This document shows positions 27,299 to 36,570 of a stretch of DNA of 64,000 nt, piece by piece. A program made the position numbers and the translations under genes. The stretch comes from SHZI01 sp963698405 (lineage in GTDB: Bacteria > Pseudomonadota > Gammaproteobacteria > Steroidobacterales > GCA-2729495): the NCBI GenBank assembly GCA_963698405.1, contig CAVOQT010000010.1:186001-250000 (forward strand). The letters are read 5' to 3'. The notes under the pieces are model-generated. The model was given only the letters and a program-made list of their open reading frames with translations. It did not search any database and was not told the DNA's origin. Position 1 is the stretch's first letter. Each line of letters begins with the position of its first letter.

Positions 27299-27925
27299 TT
27301 GCTGCAGTTCCTGCACATCTTTCTGTTCGTGTTCTGGCTGGGGCCTGATGTGGCCGTGTATATCTGGAGCCGCAAGGCGGTGGAGGCGGGTGCACCGCCG
27401 GAAATGCAGGCGGTGTCGCGGCAGATGATGACGCGGGTGGAGATGATCTCCCGCGCATCGATGAGCCTGATGCTGACGGTCGGCGGTTTGCTCTCGCATT
27501 ACGTCGGCCTGGAGCATCCGTGGTGGCAGATGGCCGGCATCGTGCTGCTCGGGCCGGTCTGGCTGCTGCTCATACTTGTCGGTTTTTTTCGTGACGGCAC
27601 GCCCTTCGGTGCGACAGCGCTGCGGCTGGAAACCGCGTTGCGCTGGATGGTGATCGTGGCGGTACCGCTGTCGGTGCTCTGGTCGACGCTGAGCGGACGC
27701 CTGGATGTCGCGCCCTATGTCGGTGCGAAGCTGCTGCTGTTCGCGGCGGTGTTGCTGTGCTGGCAGCTGCTGCGCACAGGCGTGCCGCGCAGCCGGACCT
27801 GGCTGACGACCGTCTGGGTGGGGCTGCTGGCCGCCGCGCTGCTGGGCGTGATGAAGCCGGGGGTGCCGTCTGCCGAAAGCTCTGTAGTGCGGCTCGTGCT
27901 GCCGGCGCCGATGGCCGACTTTTAG
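27299..27925 (+). CDS. Integral membrane protein, CopD/DUF2269-like
   Basis: About 208 residues with four to five transmembrane helices: LLQFLHIFLFVFWLGPDVAVYIW, a stretch near AGIVLLGPVWLLLILVGFF, ALRWMVIVAVPLSVLW, and AKLLLFAAVLLCWQLL. The opening LHxFLFxFWLG.D resembles proteins in which a conserved His on the first helix binds haem or copper. The true start is unclear: the frame continues upstream without a Met; TTG 27299 and, after one base is removed near 27281, GTG 27256 are candidates. The stretch 27029-27298 otherwise shows no gene I can support. Confidence 0.55.
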   Translation: MLQFLHIFLFVFWLGPDVAVYIWSRKAVEAGAPPEMQAVSRQMMTRVEMISRASMSLMLTVGGLLSHYVGLEHPWWQMAGIVLLGPVWLLLILVGFFRDGTPFGATALRLETALRWMVIVAVPLSVLWSTLSGRLDVAPYVGAKLLLFAAVLLCWQLLRTGVPRSRTWLTTVWVGLLAAALLGVMKPGVPSAESSVVRLVLPAPMADF

Positions 27926-27936
27926 TTTTTCCCGGA

Positions 27937-27967
27937 CAAAAAAATGCCCCGGACTGGCCGGGGCATT
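27937..27967 (-). terminator. Rho-independent terminator of the cold-shock gene
   Basis: A perfect stem (AATGCCCCGG 27943-27952, loop ACTGG, CCGGGGCATT 27958-27967) is followed on the minus strand by a run of seven T (AAAAAAA at 27938-27944 on the plus strand overlaps the stem base). It ends the transcript from the cold-shock gene and may also stop the convergent membrane-protein gene. Confidence 0.85.
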
Positions 27968-28004
27968 ATTGCATCCGTTGATGCCTGTTCAGGACGCCGC
28001 TGAT

Positions 28005-28026
28005 ATCTGTCTCTGTCGAGACAGAT
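28005..28026 (-). other. Hairpin in the 3' untranslated region of the cold-shock gene
   Basis: ATCTGTCTC, loop TGTC, GAGACAGAT: nine-base perfect arms placed between the stop codon (28048) and the terminator. It has no T tract. It may stabilise the mRNA or be a protein or RNA binding site. Confidence 0.5.
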
Positions 28027-28047
28027 CAGGGTGCCGGAACCGGTTTA

Positions 28048-28251
28048 TCAGGACGCCCGCAGGTTGGCAGCAGCTGGCTTGCCACGCTCGTTGGTGATGT
28101 CGAACGAGATGCTCTGACCTTCGTTCAGGGTCGCCATCCCGGCGGCCTGTACGGCGGTTACATGAACGAACACGTCCTTCGAGCCGTCGGACGGCTGGAT
28201 GAACCCGAAGCCCTTCTGGGCGTTAAACCACTTTACTGTTCCGGTAGCCAT
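28048..28251 (-). CDS. Cold-shock domain protein, CspA family
   Basis: 67 residues, one OB-fold cold-shock domain. RNA-binding motifs RNP1 (KGFGFI, residues 13-18) and RNP2 (VFVHV, 27-31) are intact: MATGTVKWFNAQKGFGFI. It binds single-stranded RNA and DNA and melts RNA structure. ATG 28251 follows AAGGAATAC. The upstream region to 28514 holds no gene and may carry the long leader usual for csp genes. The stop is followed by a hairpin and a strong terminator. Confidence 0.95.
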   Translation of the reverse strand: MATGTVKWFNAQKGFGFIQPSDGSKDVFVHVTAVQAAGMATLNEGQSISFDITNERGKPAAANLRAS

Positions 28252-28514
28252 TAACGTAAGTATTCCTTATGGCGTTAAAAAAAACAGGACACTTGGGAAT
28301 AACGCCAACCCCGCGTGACCTTTAACAATTATGGAGTTTGAGGGAAGCACTCGTCTTGAAATCCCGAACGGGATATTTAGTCGAAAGCTGGCCAAAAACG
28401 CCATTTGCGTGAGTGAAGGTATGCGATCTGGCAGGGCGGGTCAATACGCAGGTGGAATTGGCTGTGTGACAATCCGGGCCGGGTCGCCCGGTTTGGCGGG
28501 CAGGGAGCAGGGCG

Positions 28515-28724
28515 GTGAATGATGCGGCGCGCCTCGAGGCGTTGGAGTTCAAGTGTGCACACCTGGAGCGGGCGGTGCAGGAACTGAGCGACGTGCTTTA
28601 CCAGCAGTCGCAGCGGCTGGACGAGGTGGTGCAGCGTAACCGGCAGCTCAGGGAGCAGCTTGAAATGCTGGAAAACCGGGCTGGTGAGCCGGCTCCGGGC
28701 GTGGAGATCCCGCCCCATTACTAG
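28515..28724 (+). CDS. slyX: SlyX family protein
   Basis: 69 residues starting with GTG 28515 behind GGGAGCAGGG. A single coiled coil (RLEALEFKCAHLERAVQELSD) followed by the typical end PPHY. SlyX proteins are small cytoplasmic coiled-coil proteins of unknown role found in proteobacteria. It lies 27 bases upstream of a membrane protein gene in the same direction. Confidence 0.88.
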   Translation: MNDAARLEALEFKCAHLERAVQELSDVLYQQSQRLDEVVQRNRQLREQLEMLENRAGEPAPGVEIPPHY

Positions 28725-28751
28725 CCCCGAGCACAACATACCGCCGGAGCA

Positions 28752-29537
28752 ATGCGGGCCACCACCCGGCTGTATGTCGTGCCGGTCTGGCTGCGGGCGC
28801 TGGCCGGTCTGCTGGCCCTGGCTGCGCTGTTTGCAGCGTTGTCCCTGATCGGTACCGGCGCACGCGGTGGCGGCGATCTGCAGACCCTGCTGCTGACCGG
28901 TGCGCAGGTCATCGTCGATATCTGCATGGGCGGGCTGTTTGCCTATGTCGCCGTGACCGGGCTGGCACCGACCCACCTGATGCGCAGTGCCGGCGATGTC
29001 ATGGACGGGCAGTGCACCGCGTTTCCGCCTCGATCCGGACATGCAGCGCTATCTGCGCCGGCTGCATGCGCAGCAGCCGCAGATCACCGAGTGCTGGATC
29101 CTCGGGCCGATTGCCTAAAGCGCAGGCGCGCCGATCAGGCGCCGGCGCAGTGGTGGCTGCTGGTCTTCGGTCCGGCGGCACTGGCAGAGACATTGCGCAC
29201 CGACTGGAATATCCGTCGACGTGATGTGCGCCTGTTCGTGGTCGATGTTGATACGGACTCAGTCAGTGCTGCATGGGGGCGGCCCTATGCCGGCACTCTC
29301 GCCGACTGGCGCTGGGAGTTCGTCAGCGACGAAGTCGCGCACTTCAGTCCGCCGGCCGATGCCGGCGAGCAGATGCAGCCTGACCGTGATGAGGACACGC
29401 AGGGCGAAGCGCTGCAGATTGCCGAGCGGCTGTGGAGCGAGGCCCGTAGGAGCGGCTTCAGCGCGATCCTGCCCGCAGATCGCGCTGAAGCGCTCCTCCC
29501 GCGCTATACTCGCCCGCCCCCAGCCGTGGATCCGTGA
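28752..29537 (+). CDS. Membrane protein of unknown function, frame disturbed
   Basis: ATG 28752. Two N-terminal helices (about 14-35, ALAGLLALAALFAALSLIG; about 47-70, LLTGAQVIVDICMGGLFAYVA) are followed by a soluble part. The reading frame carries an internal stretch (about 29015-29145) that makes better sense in other frames (LDPDMQRYLRRLHAQQPQI, then ECWILGPIA), so three single-base insertions probably lie near 29023, 29116 and 29150; the frame then returns to QWWLLVFGPAALAET. The end (after about 29445) overlaps a REP-like hairpin, and the natural stop may be earlier. No recognised family. Confidence 0.5.
   Translation: MRATTRLYVVPVWLRALAGLLALAALFAALSLIGTGARGGGDLQTLLLTGAQVIVDICMGGLFAYVAVTGLAPTHLMRSAGDVMDGQCTAFPPRSGHAALSAPAACAAAADHRVLDPRADCLKRRRADQAPAQWWLLVFGPAALAETLRTDWNIRRRDVRLFVVDVDTDSVSAAWGRPYAGTLADWRWEFVSDEVAHFSPPADAGEQMQPDRDEDTQGEALQIAERLWSEARRSGFSAILPADRAEALLPRYTRPPPAVDP
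29449..29496. repeat. REP-like inverted repeat
   Basis: Arms GGAGCGGCTTCAGCGCGATC (29449-29468) and GATCGCGCTGAAGCGCTCC (29478-29496) pair almost fully with a nine-base loop. The GTAGGAGCGGCTTCAG core is the typical repetitive extragenic palindrome of pseudomonads and xanthomonads. It sits at the 3' end of the membrane-protein frame and just before rdgC, where such elements commonly stabilise or end transcripts. No second copy was noticed. Confidence 0.65.
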
Positions 29538-29540
29538 CCA

Positions 29541-30458
29541 GTGTTGTTCAAGAATCTGATTCTCTATCGCCTGCCTGAAAACTGGTCCGTTCCGGCCGCA
29601 GAACTCGAAGAAGCGCTCGGACGCCGGCCGCTGCAGCCCTGCAGCGGTTTCGACATGCAGACCCGTGGCTTCGTCGTCTGTGGCCATGACGAACGCCTGC
29701 TGTATACGCAGGGCAAGCATCATCTGCTCGCGCTCGGTGTGGACCGCAAGCTGCTGCCGGCTTCGGTGGTCAACCAGCAGGCCAAAGAACGGGCGGTGGA
29801 ACTCGCCGCACAGCAGGGCTATCCGGTCGGCCGTCGCCAGATGCGCGAACTCAAGGCGCGGATCACCGACGAACTGCGTGCGCGGGCGCTCACCAGTCGT
29901 CGCACCACACATGCCTGGCTGAACCTGCGAGCAGGGCTGGCTGGCGGTGAACACCACCAGCGCATCGCGCGCCGAGGAACTGGTGGAAACACTGCGCGAG
30001 ACGCTGGGCAGTTTTGCCGTGACAGCCGGTCGCCAGCCAGAACTCACCGGCCGGTGCGATGGCGACCTGGCTGACGCAGGGCCGGGTGCCGGGTCGCTTC
30101 AGTATCGATCAGGATCTGGAACTGCAGGCGGTCGATGGCGGCGGCGCGACCATCCGTTACGTGAATCATCCGCTCGACAGTGCCGAGATCCGCAGCCATC
30201 TCGGCTGCCGGCAAGACGCCCACCCGTCTCGGGCTGGTCTGGAACGAACGCATCGCCTTCATGCTGCAGCAGAACCTGTACATCAAGCGCGTCCGCTTTC
30301 TGGATGTCTACAAGGACGACAATGCGCAGGGCGAGAATCCCCAGGAACAGTTCGATATCGATTTCGCCCTGATGACCGGCGAGTTGTCGCAGTTGCTGGA
30401 AGAAGTGCTGTCAGCACTCGGCGGCGAAGAGACTGCACCGGTCCGTCAGGCTGCCTGA
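29541..30458 (+). CDS. rdgC: Recombination-associated protein RdgC
   Basis: About 300 residues if the frame is repaired. Start MLFKNLILYRLPENW (GTG 29541), body GFVVCGHDERLLYTQGKHHLLALGV, RKLLPASVVNQQAKERA, end MLQQNLYIKRVRFLDVY...DFALMTGELSQLLEEV: all typical of RdgC, a DNA-binding ring protein that restrains RecA. The gene breaks into at least four frame pieces (switches near 29930, 30055 and 30210) with no loss of conserved segments, so these are more likely sequence errors than decay. TATACT at 29505-29510 may be its -10 box. It converges on fbiC with about 47 bases of overlap in my reconstruction. Confidence 0.85.
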
Positions 30459-32874
30459 AGCAGTTTGTGTCTGGTCGCGCTGACCGGTCAGTGGCCGGCG
30501 CGATATTCGCTGCGCGCTCCTGAACTGCAGCGCTTCCAGCGGTGTCGCCTGGTAAGACTGCGCGATGCGCTCGGCTGGCGGCGTGCCGTACAGCGTCGTG
30601 CGCTGTGTGCGGACGCCGGCCGATGCTCTCGATCAGCGCGTCCATGCGTTCCGGCGACAGTTCCTGTCCGAAGAGCGCGCCTGCTGCGCGCGAGATGCTC
30701 TCGTTCATCAGCGTGCCGCCCAGATCGTTGGCGCCGGCGTTGAGGATGCGCGCCGCACCTTCGTGCCCAGCTTTGTCCAGCTCACCTGGATGTTGTGCAG
30801 CACCGGGCCGAGCACCAGTCGGGCGACGGCATGCATGAGCATGGTTTCGCGCCAGGTCGGCCCGGGCCGTGCCAGGCCGCGACGGTACACCGGCGCTTCC
30901 ATGTGCACGAAGGGCAGCGGCACGAACTCGGTGAAGCCGCCGGTTTCGACCTGCAGATCGCGCAGGCGGAGCAGGTGACGTGCCCAGTGACGCGTCGTCT
31001 CGAGGTGGCCGAACATGATCGTCGAAGTCGTGCGCAGGCCCAGCCCGTGCGCCGTGCGCATCACGCCGAGCCAGGCGGCGGTATTCACCTTGTCCGGACA
31101 GATGTGGCGGCGCACTTCGTCGTCGAGAATCTCGGCGGCCGTGCCGGGCAGGGTGCCGAGACCGGCGGCCTTGAGTTGCCGCAGAAAGGTTTCCAGCGGA
31201 ATACCCAGCGTCTTGGCGCCTTGCGTGACTTCCAGCGGCGAGAAGGCATGCACGTGCATGTCGGGTGCGGCTTCTTTCACGGCATGCAGCACATCGAGAT
31301 AGGTCTGGCCGGTGAAGGCCGGATGGATGCCGCCCTGCAGGCACACCTCGGTCGCGCCCCGCTGCCAGGCTTCTTCAGTGCGTCGCGCCACCTCTGTCAT
31401 GTCGAGCACGTAGGGCGCGCCGCGCAGGTCTTCGTGGGTCTTGCCCTTCGAGAAGGCGCAGAAGCTGCACTTGTAGGTGCAGAGGTTGGTGTAGTTGATG
31501 TTGCGGTTGACGACGTAGGTGATCGTGTCGCCGCAGCTTTCGTGCGCGGGCCTCGTCGGCGAGCTGCAGCAGTTGCTGGTAGTCGTCGCCGCGCACGGCA
31601 AAGAGCTGCGTGAGTTCGTCTTCGTTGATGCGTTCGCCCTGTCGTGCGCGATCCATCAGCTGCAGTGCCGGTGAGTCTGTGCGCCGGATGGCGCGCAGTC
31701 GGCGCAGCAACCGGTGGTGGCAGCCCGGCGCCGGGCGACCAGTCATCGGTGCGCGCGAGGCCGCTGGCATCGGCGTGTTTCAGCACGCTGGCGATCAGTC
31801 CCGGATGCAGCCACTCCTGGCGCTGCTCGATGTAGTGCGGATAGACGGTCAGTCGCGGCGCAAGCGTCTTGCCGGCCGCTGCGGTCTGCTCGGCGAGGCT
31901 GTCCAGCTGTGGCCAGGGCGATTCGGGGTTGACGTGATCCACGCGTGACCGGCGAAACCCCGCCCCAGTCGTTGCAGCCGGCGTCGATGATCGCTGCGAG
32001 CCGGCCGGTGTTCAGGTTTGGCGGCGCCTGCAGGCTCATGCCGGCACCGAAAATATGCCGTGCCATGGCGATGGTCCACAGCAGTTCGTCAAAGTGCGGT
32101 GCCGGCGCATTGGCCATCTTCGTGCCGGCTTTCGGTACGAAGTTCTGCAGGATCAGTTCCTGCAGGTGACCATGCTCGGCATGCAGGTCGCGCAGGGCGA
32201 GCAGGCTCAGCAGGCGTTCTTCGCGCGTTTCACCGATGCCGATCAGCAGGCCGGAGGTGAGCGGCACGCGCGCCTGGCCCGCGGCGCGTATCGACGAGCA
32301 GGCGGACGGTCGGCGCCTTGTCCGGTGAGCCGAAGTGCGGCCCGCCGCGCTGCGTGAGTCGCGGTGCTGCTGATTCCAGCATGATGCCCATCGAGGGCGC
32401 GACTTCGCGCAGGCTGCTGGAATTCGTCGTATGACATGCACGCCGGCATTCAGGTGCGGCAGCAGCCCGGTTTCCCGGCGTACCAGTTCGGCCATCGCCC
32501 GCAGGTAATCGAGTGTGGAGGCATAGCCGAGCGTGGCGAGCGCATCGCGGGCCGCGCGATAGCGCAGTTCCGGCTTGTCGCCCAGCGTGAACAGCGCCTC
32601 ATGGCAGCCGGCGGCCTGTCCGGCGCGGGCGATGGCGAGCACCTGTTCGGCAGACAGATAGACGTTGGCCAGTCGCCGCGGCGTCTTGGCATAGGTGCAG
32701 TAATGACAGACATCGCGGCACAGTTCGGTCAGCGGGATGAAGACCTTGCGCGAGTAGGTCACGAGCGTCGCCGAGACCGGTATCGCGCAGTGCGGCCGCT
32801 GAAGCCATCAGCTCGGCAAGCGGTGTCTCGCCGAGCTTCTGCAGCTTCGGGAGTTCAGGATGCGCGGTGGCCAT
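30411..32874 (-). CDS. fbiC: FbiC: fused CofG-CofH 7,8-didemethyl-8-hydroxy-5-deazariboflavin (Fo) synthase
   Basis: Two radical-SAM halves in one reading direction. N-terminal CofG half: FIPLTELCRDVCHYCTYAK (C-x3-C-x2-C), ending DWGGVSPVT followed by HVNPESPWPQLDSLAE. C-terminal CofH half: NRNINYTNLCTYKCSFCAFSKG, TEVCLQGGIHP, LPGTAAEILDDEVR, GGFTEFVPLPF, AGANDLGGTLMNESISRAAGA. The linker continues from one to the other as in actinobacterial FbiC with no separate start, although frameshifts (about 30.62, 30.77, 31.5-31.75, 32.3-32.45, 32.77 kb) prevent proof that it is one chain. It joins 5-amino-6-ribitylaminouracil and tyrosine to make Fo, the F420 chromophore. Last gene of the F420 operon. 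Stop is placed at 30411 after frame repair; start ATG 32874. Confidence 0.85.
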
Positions 32875-32885
32875 GTCCGGCGTTT

Positions 32886-33565
32886 TCAAGAATCACTGGC
32901 CTTCTGTTGCAGTCTGAGCCGGTCGCGGATGCCGCTGGACTTCAGCCAGGCCAGCGTCGCGCAGGCGATGCGTTGTTCGAGCAGCCAGTGCACATCATCC
33001 GGCGTGTCGATGTCACGTGCAAATCCTGCCAGTTCGAGCGTGCCGTGCCGCTATCGCCCATCGCGCGGGCCGCCTCCAGATGCCGCTTTGCGCTATCCGG
33101 ACCATACAGAAAGGGAATGGCGGTTGGCGGACTGAGCAGCAGCGCGTTGGTGCCGCCGTCGCGGGCCGCCGGGCACAGGCTGACACCGCCGGAATGGCTC
33201 TTCGAGCAGCCGGCGTGATATCCGCAGCCGAGAGCGTCGGCAGGTCGGCAGGCAGCACCAGCAGATGGCGCACGCCCTGTGCGGCCAGGCTGGCCGCCGC
33301 CGCGCCGAGCGCGTGCCGGTAGTCCATCGCCGGCTGGCTCCGGCAGCAGCTGTGCGCCGCTGCCGGCGGTGAGCGCGGCGAGCTGCGGTTCGTTGCCGAA
33401 CAGGGTGATGCCGCTGATCAGTGGCGTGGCGCAGAGGCTGCGCAGCACGTCGAGCAGCATCTGCGCGGCGAGTTGCGCACATTCCTCGCGCGTCAGCAAG
33501 CCCTCCAGGCGCGTCTTGGCGCGCGCGAAGGGCTTGACCGGTACCAGTGCCCAGGCGCTTGGCAT
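32886..33565 (-). CDS. cofC: CofC/FbiD: phospholactate (or PEP) guanylyltransferase
   Basis: About 220 residues after repair. N-terminus MPSAWALVPVKPFARAKTRL and GITLFGNEP match CofC nucleotidyltransferases; the C-terminal half (about ALLLSPPTAIPFLYGPDSAKRHLEAA, and a tail GFARDIDTPDDV ... GIRDRLRLQQKASDS) appears in other frames, with breaks near 33.33 and 33.05 kb. It activates 2-phospholactate, phosphoenolpyruvate or 3-phosphoglycerate with GTP for F420 side-chain assembly; which one cannot be told here. The stop at 32886-32888 lies 11 bases upstream of the fbiC ATG. Confidence 0.82.
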
Positions 33566-33567
33566 GT

Positions 33568-34536
33568 TTCAGAGCGTGCGCTGCGAAACCGAGCGCGAAG
33601 GCGGCGAGCTGTCAGCCGGTCGTCGAGCGTGTGCATGACGGTCTGTGTTGCGGCTACCGCGATGCCGGAGTCGATGATCGCGGCGGCTTCGCCGGCATCG
33701 GTCTGATCGAGGATGAAGCCGTCGAGCAGATCCCGGTAGTGATGTGCCACCGCCTGTGCGGAAGGCCGCAGACCGAGCTCGGTCATGATTTTCGCGGTCG
33801 GACCCTTCAGCGCCTGGCCGCCGACGATCGGCGATATGGCGACGACCGGTGCGCGTGCCGAGCGCACGGCCGCGCGGATCGACGGAATGGCGAGGATCGG
33901 ATCGATGCTGAGCCAGGGGTTGGAGGGCGCGATGAAGATCGCGGCGAGGTCCGGGTCGGTCAGTACGGCAGCGAGCGTCGCAGCCGGCGGCGCCTGACTG
34001 GCGCCTTCATAGTGAATCGCCGTCACGCGCGGTTCGGCACGCTGGCGCACGAAGTAGTCCTGGAAGCTCAGCGTGGCCGGGCCGGCATCGGTCGTCGCAG
34101 TCGAGCAGCGTGCGCACCGGCTGGTCGGACATCGGCAGCAGGCGGTGTGCGACGCCGAGTTGCGTACACAGGTGTTGCGTGACATCGCGTCAGGCTGCTG
34201 GCCGGCGGCCAGCAGTCGCGTGCGCTCCAGGTGCGTGGCGAGGTCGCGGTCGCCGAGCCGGAACCAGGTTTCGGCGCCGAGCGTCTCGAGTCCGGCCATG
34301 CACGACCAGGTTTCATCGCGCAGGCCCCAGCCGGTGCTCCTCGTTGACGACACCGGCCAGCGTGTACATCAGCGTGTCGAGATCCGGCGAGATGGCCAGC
34401 CCGAGATGGCTGAAGTCGTCGCCGGTGTTGGCGATGATCGTCAGTTGTCCGGGTTCCAGCGTGCGCGCCAGGCCGAGCGCCAGCTTGGCACCGCCGACGC
34501 CGCCGGCGAGCAGCACGTAGCGGGGCAGTGCGCTCA
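33568..34536 (-). CDS. cofD: CofD/FbiA: phospholactate transferase to Fo
   Basis: About 315 residues. GTG 34536 begins MSALPRYVLLAGGVGGAKLALGLA with ANTGDDFSHLGL close by, the CofD hallmark. Middle segments LSFQDYFVRQRAEPRV, IFIAPSNPWLSIDPILAIP and SPIVGGQALKGPTAKIMTELG are also typical. It joins the guanylylated three-carbon acid to Fo, giving F420-0 or a dehydro form. Frame breaks near 34.33 and 34.13 kb. The GTG overlaps the cofE stop (GTGA). The exact end is uncertain; the TGA at 33568-33570, two bases before the cofC ATG, fits best. Confidence 0.85.
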
Positions 34537-35298
34537 CCGGAACAGGTCTTCGCTGGCCGGCCGCAGCGCGTCGCGCGCGGTTTGGTCCAGTGTCGGCGCC
34601 GGCTCCGGCACCGCGCACCAGCACCAGCGGCGTGCCTTCGGCCGCTTCGCCCATCACCAGCACGGCGGTCGCCGCGATGCTGTCGGCGACCGCCACTTCG
34701 CTGACCTGCAGCGTGCGGCCGAACATGTCGGGCTGGCCGCGCAGATCGTTCAGCGCCTTGACGCCGGCACAGCCGATCGCGATGCCCACGGTGCCGAGCC
34801 GCCAGGCGCGGCCGATGCTGTCGGTGATGATCAGGCCGAGCGGCGACGCCGAACTCGTGCTGCAGGCTCATCGCGCAGGCGCGCTGCCGAGGCGTCGGGA
34901 TCTTCGGGCAGCAGCAGCGCCGTCTCATCGCTGTCTTCGAGGTTGGAGCGGTCGATGCCGGCGTTGGCGAGCACCACGCCGCTGCGGTGCTCGACGATGA
35001 TGACGCCGGGCGATACGCGGATCACGGCGCGCGATTCGCGCAGGATCAGTTCGACGACGCGCGGATCCTTGTTGGCACGCGCGGCGATGTCCTTTGCCTC
35101 TGCCGAGGGTGTCACCGTGTCGAGCCGCACGCTGCGGCCTTCGGCCTTGGAAACGATTTTCTGTGCGACGGCGATCAGGTCGCCGGCCAGCGGCTGCACG
35201 CCGGCAGCGCGCAGCGCCGCAGCGATCAGTGCGGCCAGATCGTCACCGGGCTGTACCAGCGGTACGCCCGGAATGCGGATGAAGCTGAGCCCGTTCAC
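34533..35298 (-). CDS. cofE: CofE: F420-0 gamma-glutamyl ligase
   Basis: About 255 residues. GTG 35298 starts MNGLSFIRIPGVPLVQPGDDL; LIAVAQKIVSKAEGR, VVLANAGIDRSNLED and LGLIITDSIGRAWRLGTVGIAIG, then VSEVAVADSIAATAVLVMGE are classic CofE motifs. It adds the gamma-linked glutamate tail of F420. Unlike mycobacterial FbiB it has no C-terminal nitroreductase-like domain. Breaks near 34.86 and 34.6 kb. It ends RDALRPASEDLFR and overlaps cofD by four bases; seven bases separate it from npdG. Confidence 0.87.
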
Positions 35299-35305
35299 GG
35301 ACGCT

Positions 35306-35986
35306 TCAGCTGGCGTCGTCAGCGATGCCGGTGATGCGGATGCCGGTGTGCAGTCCGCCGTAGCGCTTGTTCATGAAGATCAGCACCGAGGTCAGCGCTT
35401 CGGCCGCCGCGGCATTCTCCAGCGAGCCGGCATGCCAGGCGCGCAGGCCGGCGGCCTTCGCCAGGCCGACCACGATTTCGCGGGCCTCGGCCTTGTTGCC
35501 GGTGACCAGCACGTCGCAATCCAGGACTTCATCGCTCTGCATCGAGTCGGCCGAGACATTGTGAAAGGCCGCCACGACGGTGATCTGCTCGCCGACGATC
35601 TGCTGGGCGATCAGCGCCGCACAGCCTTCGGGCGGCAGCTGTACGCGGGCGACCCGCGGCGGGACCAGCGGCACGGTGGTATCGACGAGTATCTTGCCCG
35701 GCAGCGCGGCGCGGATTTCTTCCAGCGTTGGCCGCTGATGGCTGAACGGTACGGTCAGGACCACCACGTCTGCTGCACGGGCAGCCTCGAGGTTGGACAG
35801 GCCGCGGACATTGGCGCCGGGAAAGGCCGTGCGCAGTTCGCTGGCAGCGGTCTCGGCCCGGGCCGCATCCCGCGAGCCGATGATCACCGGGATGCCGGCA
35901 CGCGCCCAGCGACGGGCCAGCCCGCCACCCAGCGCACCGGTGCCGCCCACGATACTGATTACGCCGAAGCGGTTGTCCTTCACCAT
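35306..35986 (-). CDS. npdG: NADPH-dependent F420 reductase (Fno/NpdG)
   Basis: 226 residues from ATG 35986 (MVKDNRFGVISIVGGTGALGG); an upstream in-frame ATG at 36022 adds twelve residues. The Rossmann start GGTGALGGGLA with SRD after strand two fits NADP binding; VAAFHNVSADSM and NKAEAREIV resemble archaeal Fno. It moves hydride between NADPH and F420, supplying F420H2. The frame is intact. It is the first gene of the operon npdG-cofE-cofD-cofC-fbiC and is divergent from queD, so both units share the region 35987-36194. Confidence 0.9.
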   Translation of the reverse strand: MVKDNRFGVISIVGGTGALGGGLARRWARAGIPVIIGSRDAARAETAASELRTAFPGANVRGLSNLEAARAADVVVLTVPFSHQRPTLEEIRAALPGKILVDTTVPLVPPRVARVQLPPEGCAALIAQQIVGEQITVVAAFHNVSADSMQSDEVLDCDVLVTGNKAEAREIVVGLAKAAGLRAWHAGSLENAAAAEALTSVLIFMNKRYGGLHTGIRITGIADDAS

Positions 35987-36194
35987 GGGCTGGAACTCGT
36001 TGCTGCAATCCGGGGCAGGCATGGTACCGAGCCGCTGCAGAGGGCACAAATGGCGGCTGGCATGGCCGCGGCTGGCAGGGCAAAATGACGCCCAGGCTGC
36101 CCGGCACCGAGCTCCGGTCGCGAAAAGGCTCGCTGCATATAACTGAAACCGAACATCCGCGGGCACATCGGCCGCGCAACAAGAAAAGAGCGTT
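35987..36194. promoter_or_regulatory. Divergent promoter region between F420 and pterin/NRPS operons
   Basis: About 200 bases between the npdG and queD starts. TATAAC at 36138-36143 is a possible -10 box for queD; ribosome site AAAAGAG lies ten bases before ATG 36195. No clear operator was found. Since both operons begin here they may be controlled together. Confidence 0.4.
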
Positions 36195-36570
36195 ATGGAG
36201 ATCTTCAAGGAGTTCATCTTCGAGGCGGCACACCGCCTGCCCAACGTGCCCGCCGGGCCACAAGTGCAGCCGGCTGCACGGCCATTCGTGGCGTGGTGCG
36301 ATCTACGTGCAGGGACCGGTCGACCCGCATGCCGGCTGGGTGATGGATTTCGGCGAGATCAAGCAGAAGTTTTCGCCGGTCTACGAGACCCTCGATCATC
36401 ACTATCTGAACGACGTGCCCGGTCTCGAGAACCCGACCAGCGAAGTGGTGGCGCGCTGGATCTGGCAACAGCTGAAACCGGTATTGCCCGAGCTGTCGAA
36501 GGTCATCGTGCATGAGACCTGCACGAGCGGCGCAATTTACCGTGGCGAGGACTGCGAGGCCGGTGGCTGA
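36195..36570 (+). CDS. queD: QueD: 6-carboxy-5,6,7,8-tetrahydropterin synthase
   Basis: About 124 residues after removal of one extra base near 36262 (in GCCGGGCCAC). Very close to E. coli QueD: FIFEAAHRLPNVPAG, then HKCSRLHGHSW with the catalytic Cys and zinc-binding histidines (CxxxHGH), DFGEIKQKFSPVYETLDHHYL, NPTSEVVARWIW, and HETCTSGAIYRGE. It converts 7,8-dihydroneopterin triphosphate (made by FolE) to 6-carboxytetrahydropterin. Normally a queuosine gene, but here it starts an operon with a deaminase, a methyltransferase and peptide synthetases, and folE closes that operon; no queC or queE is in the window. Confidence 0.92.

Noticed and set aside
30708..32762. Separate cofG and cofH genes
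   Set aside because: The sequence between the two radical-SAM halves reads as the FbiC linker with no ribosome site or start; breaks there look like indels.
36195..36570. QueD as part of queuosine synthesis only
   Set aside because: Cannot be excluded, but no queC, queE or queF is present and the gene is coupled to the deaminase, methyltransferase, synthetase and folE genes; the alternative is stated in the finding.
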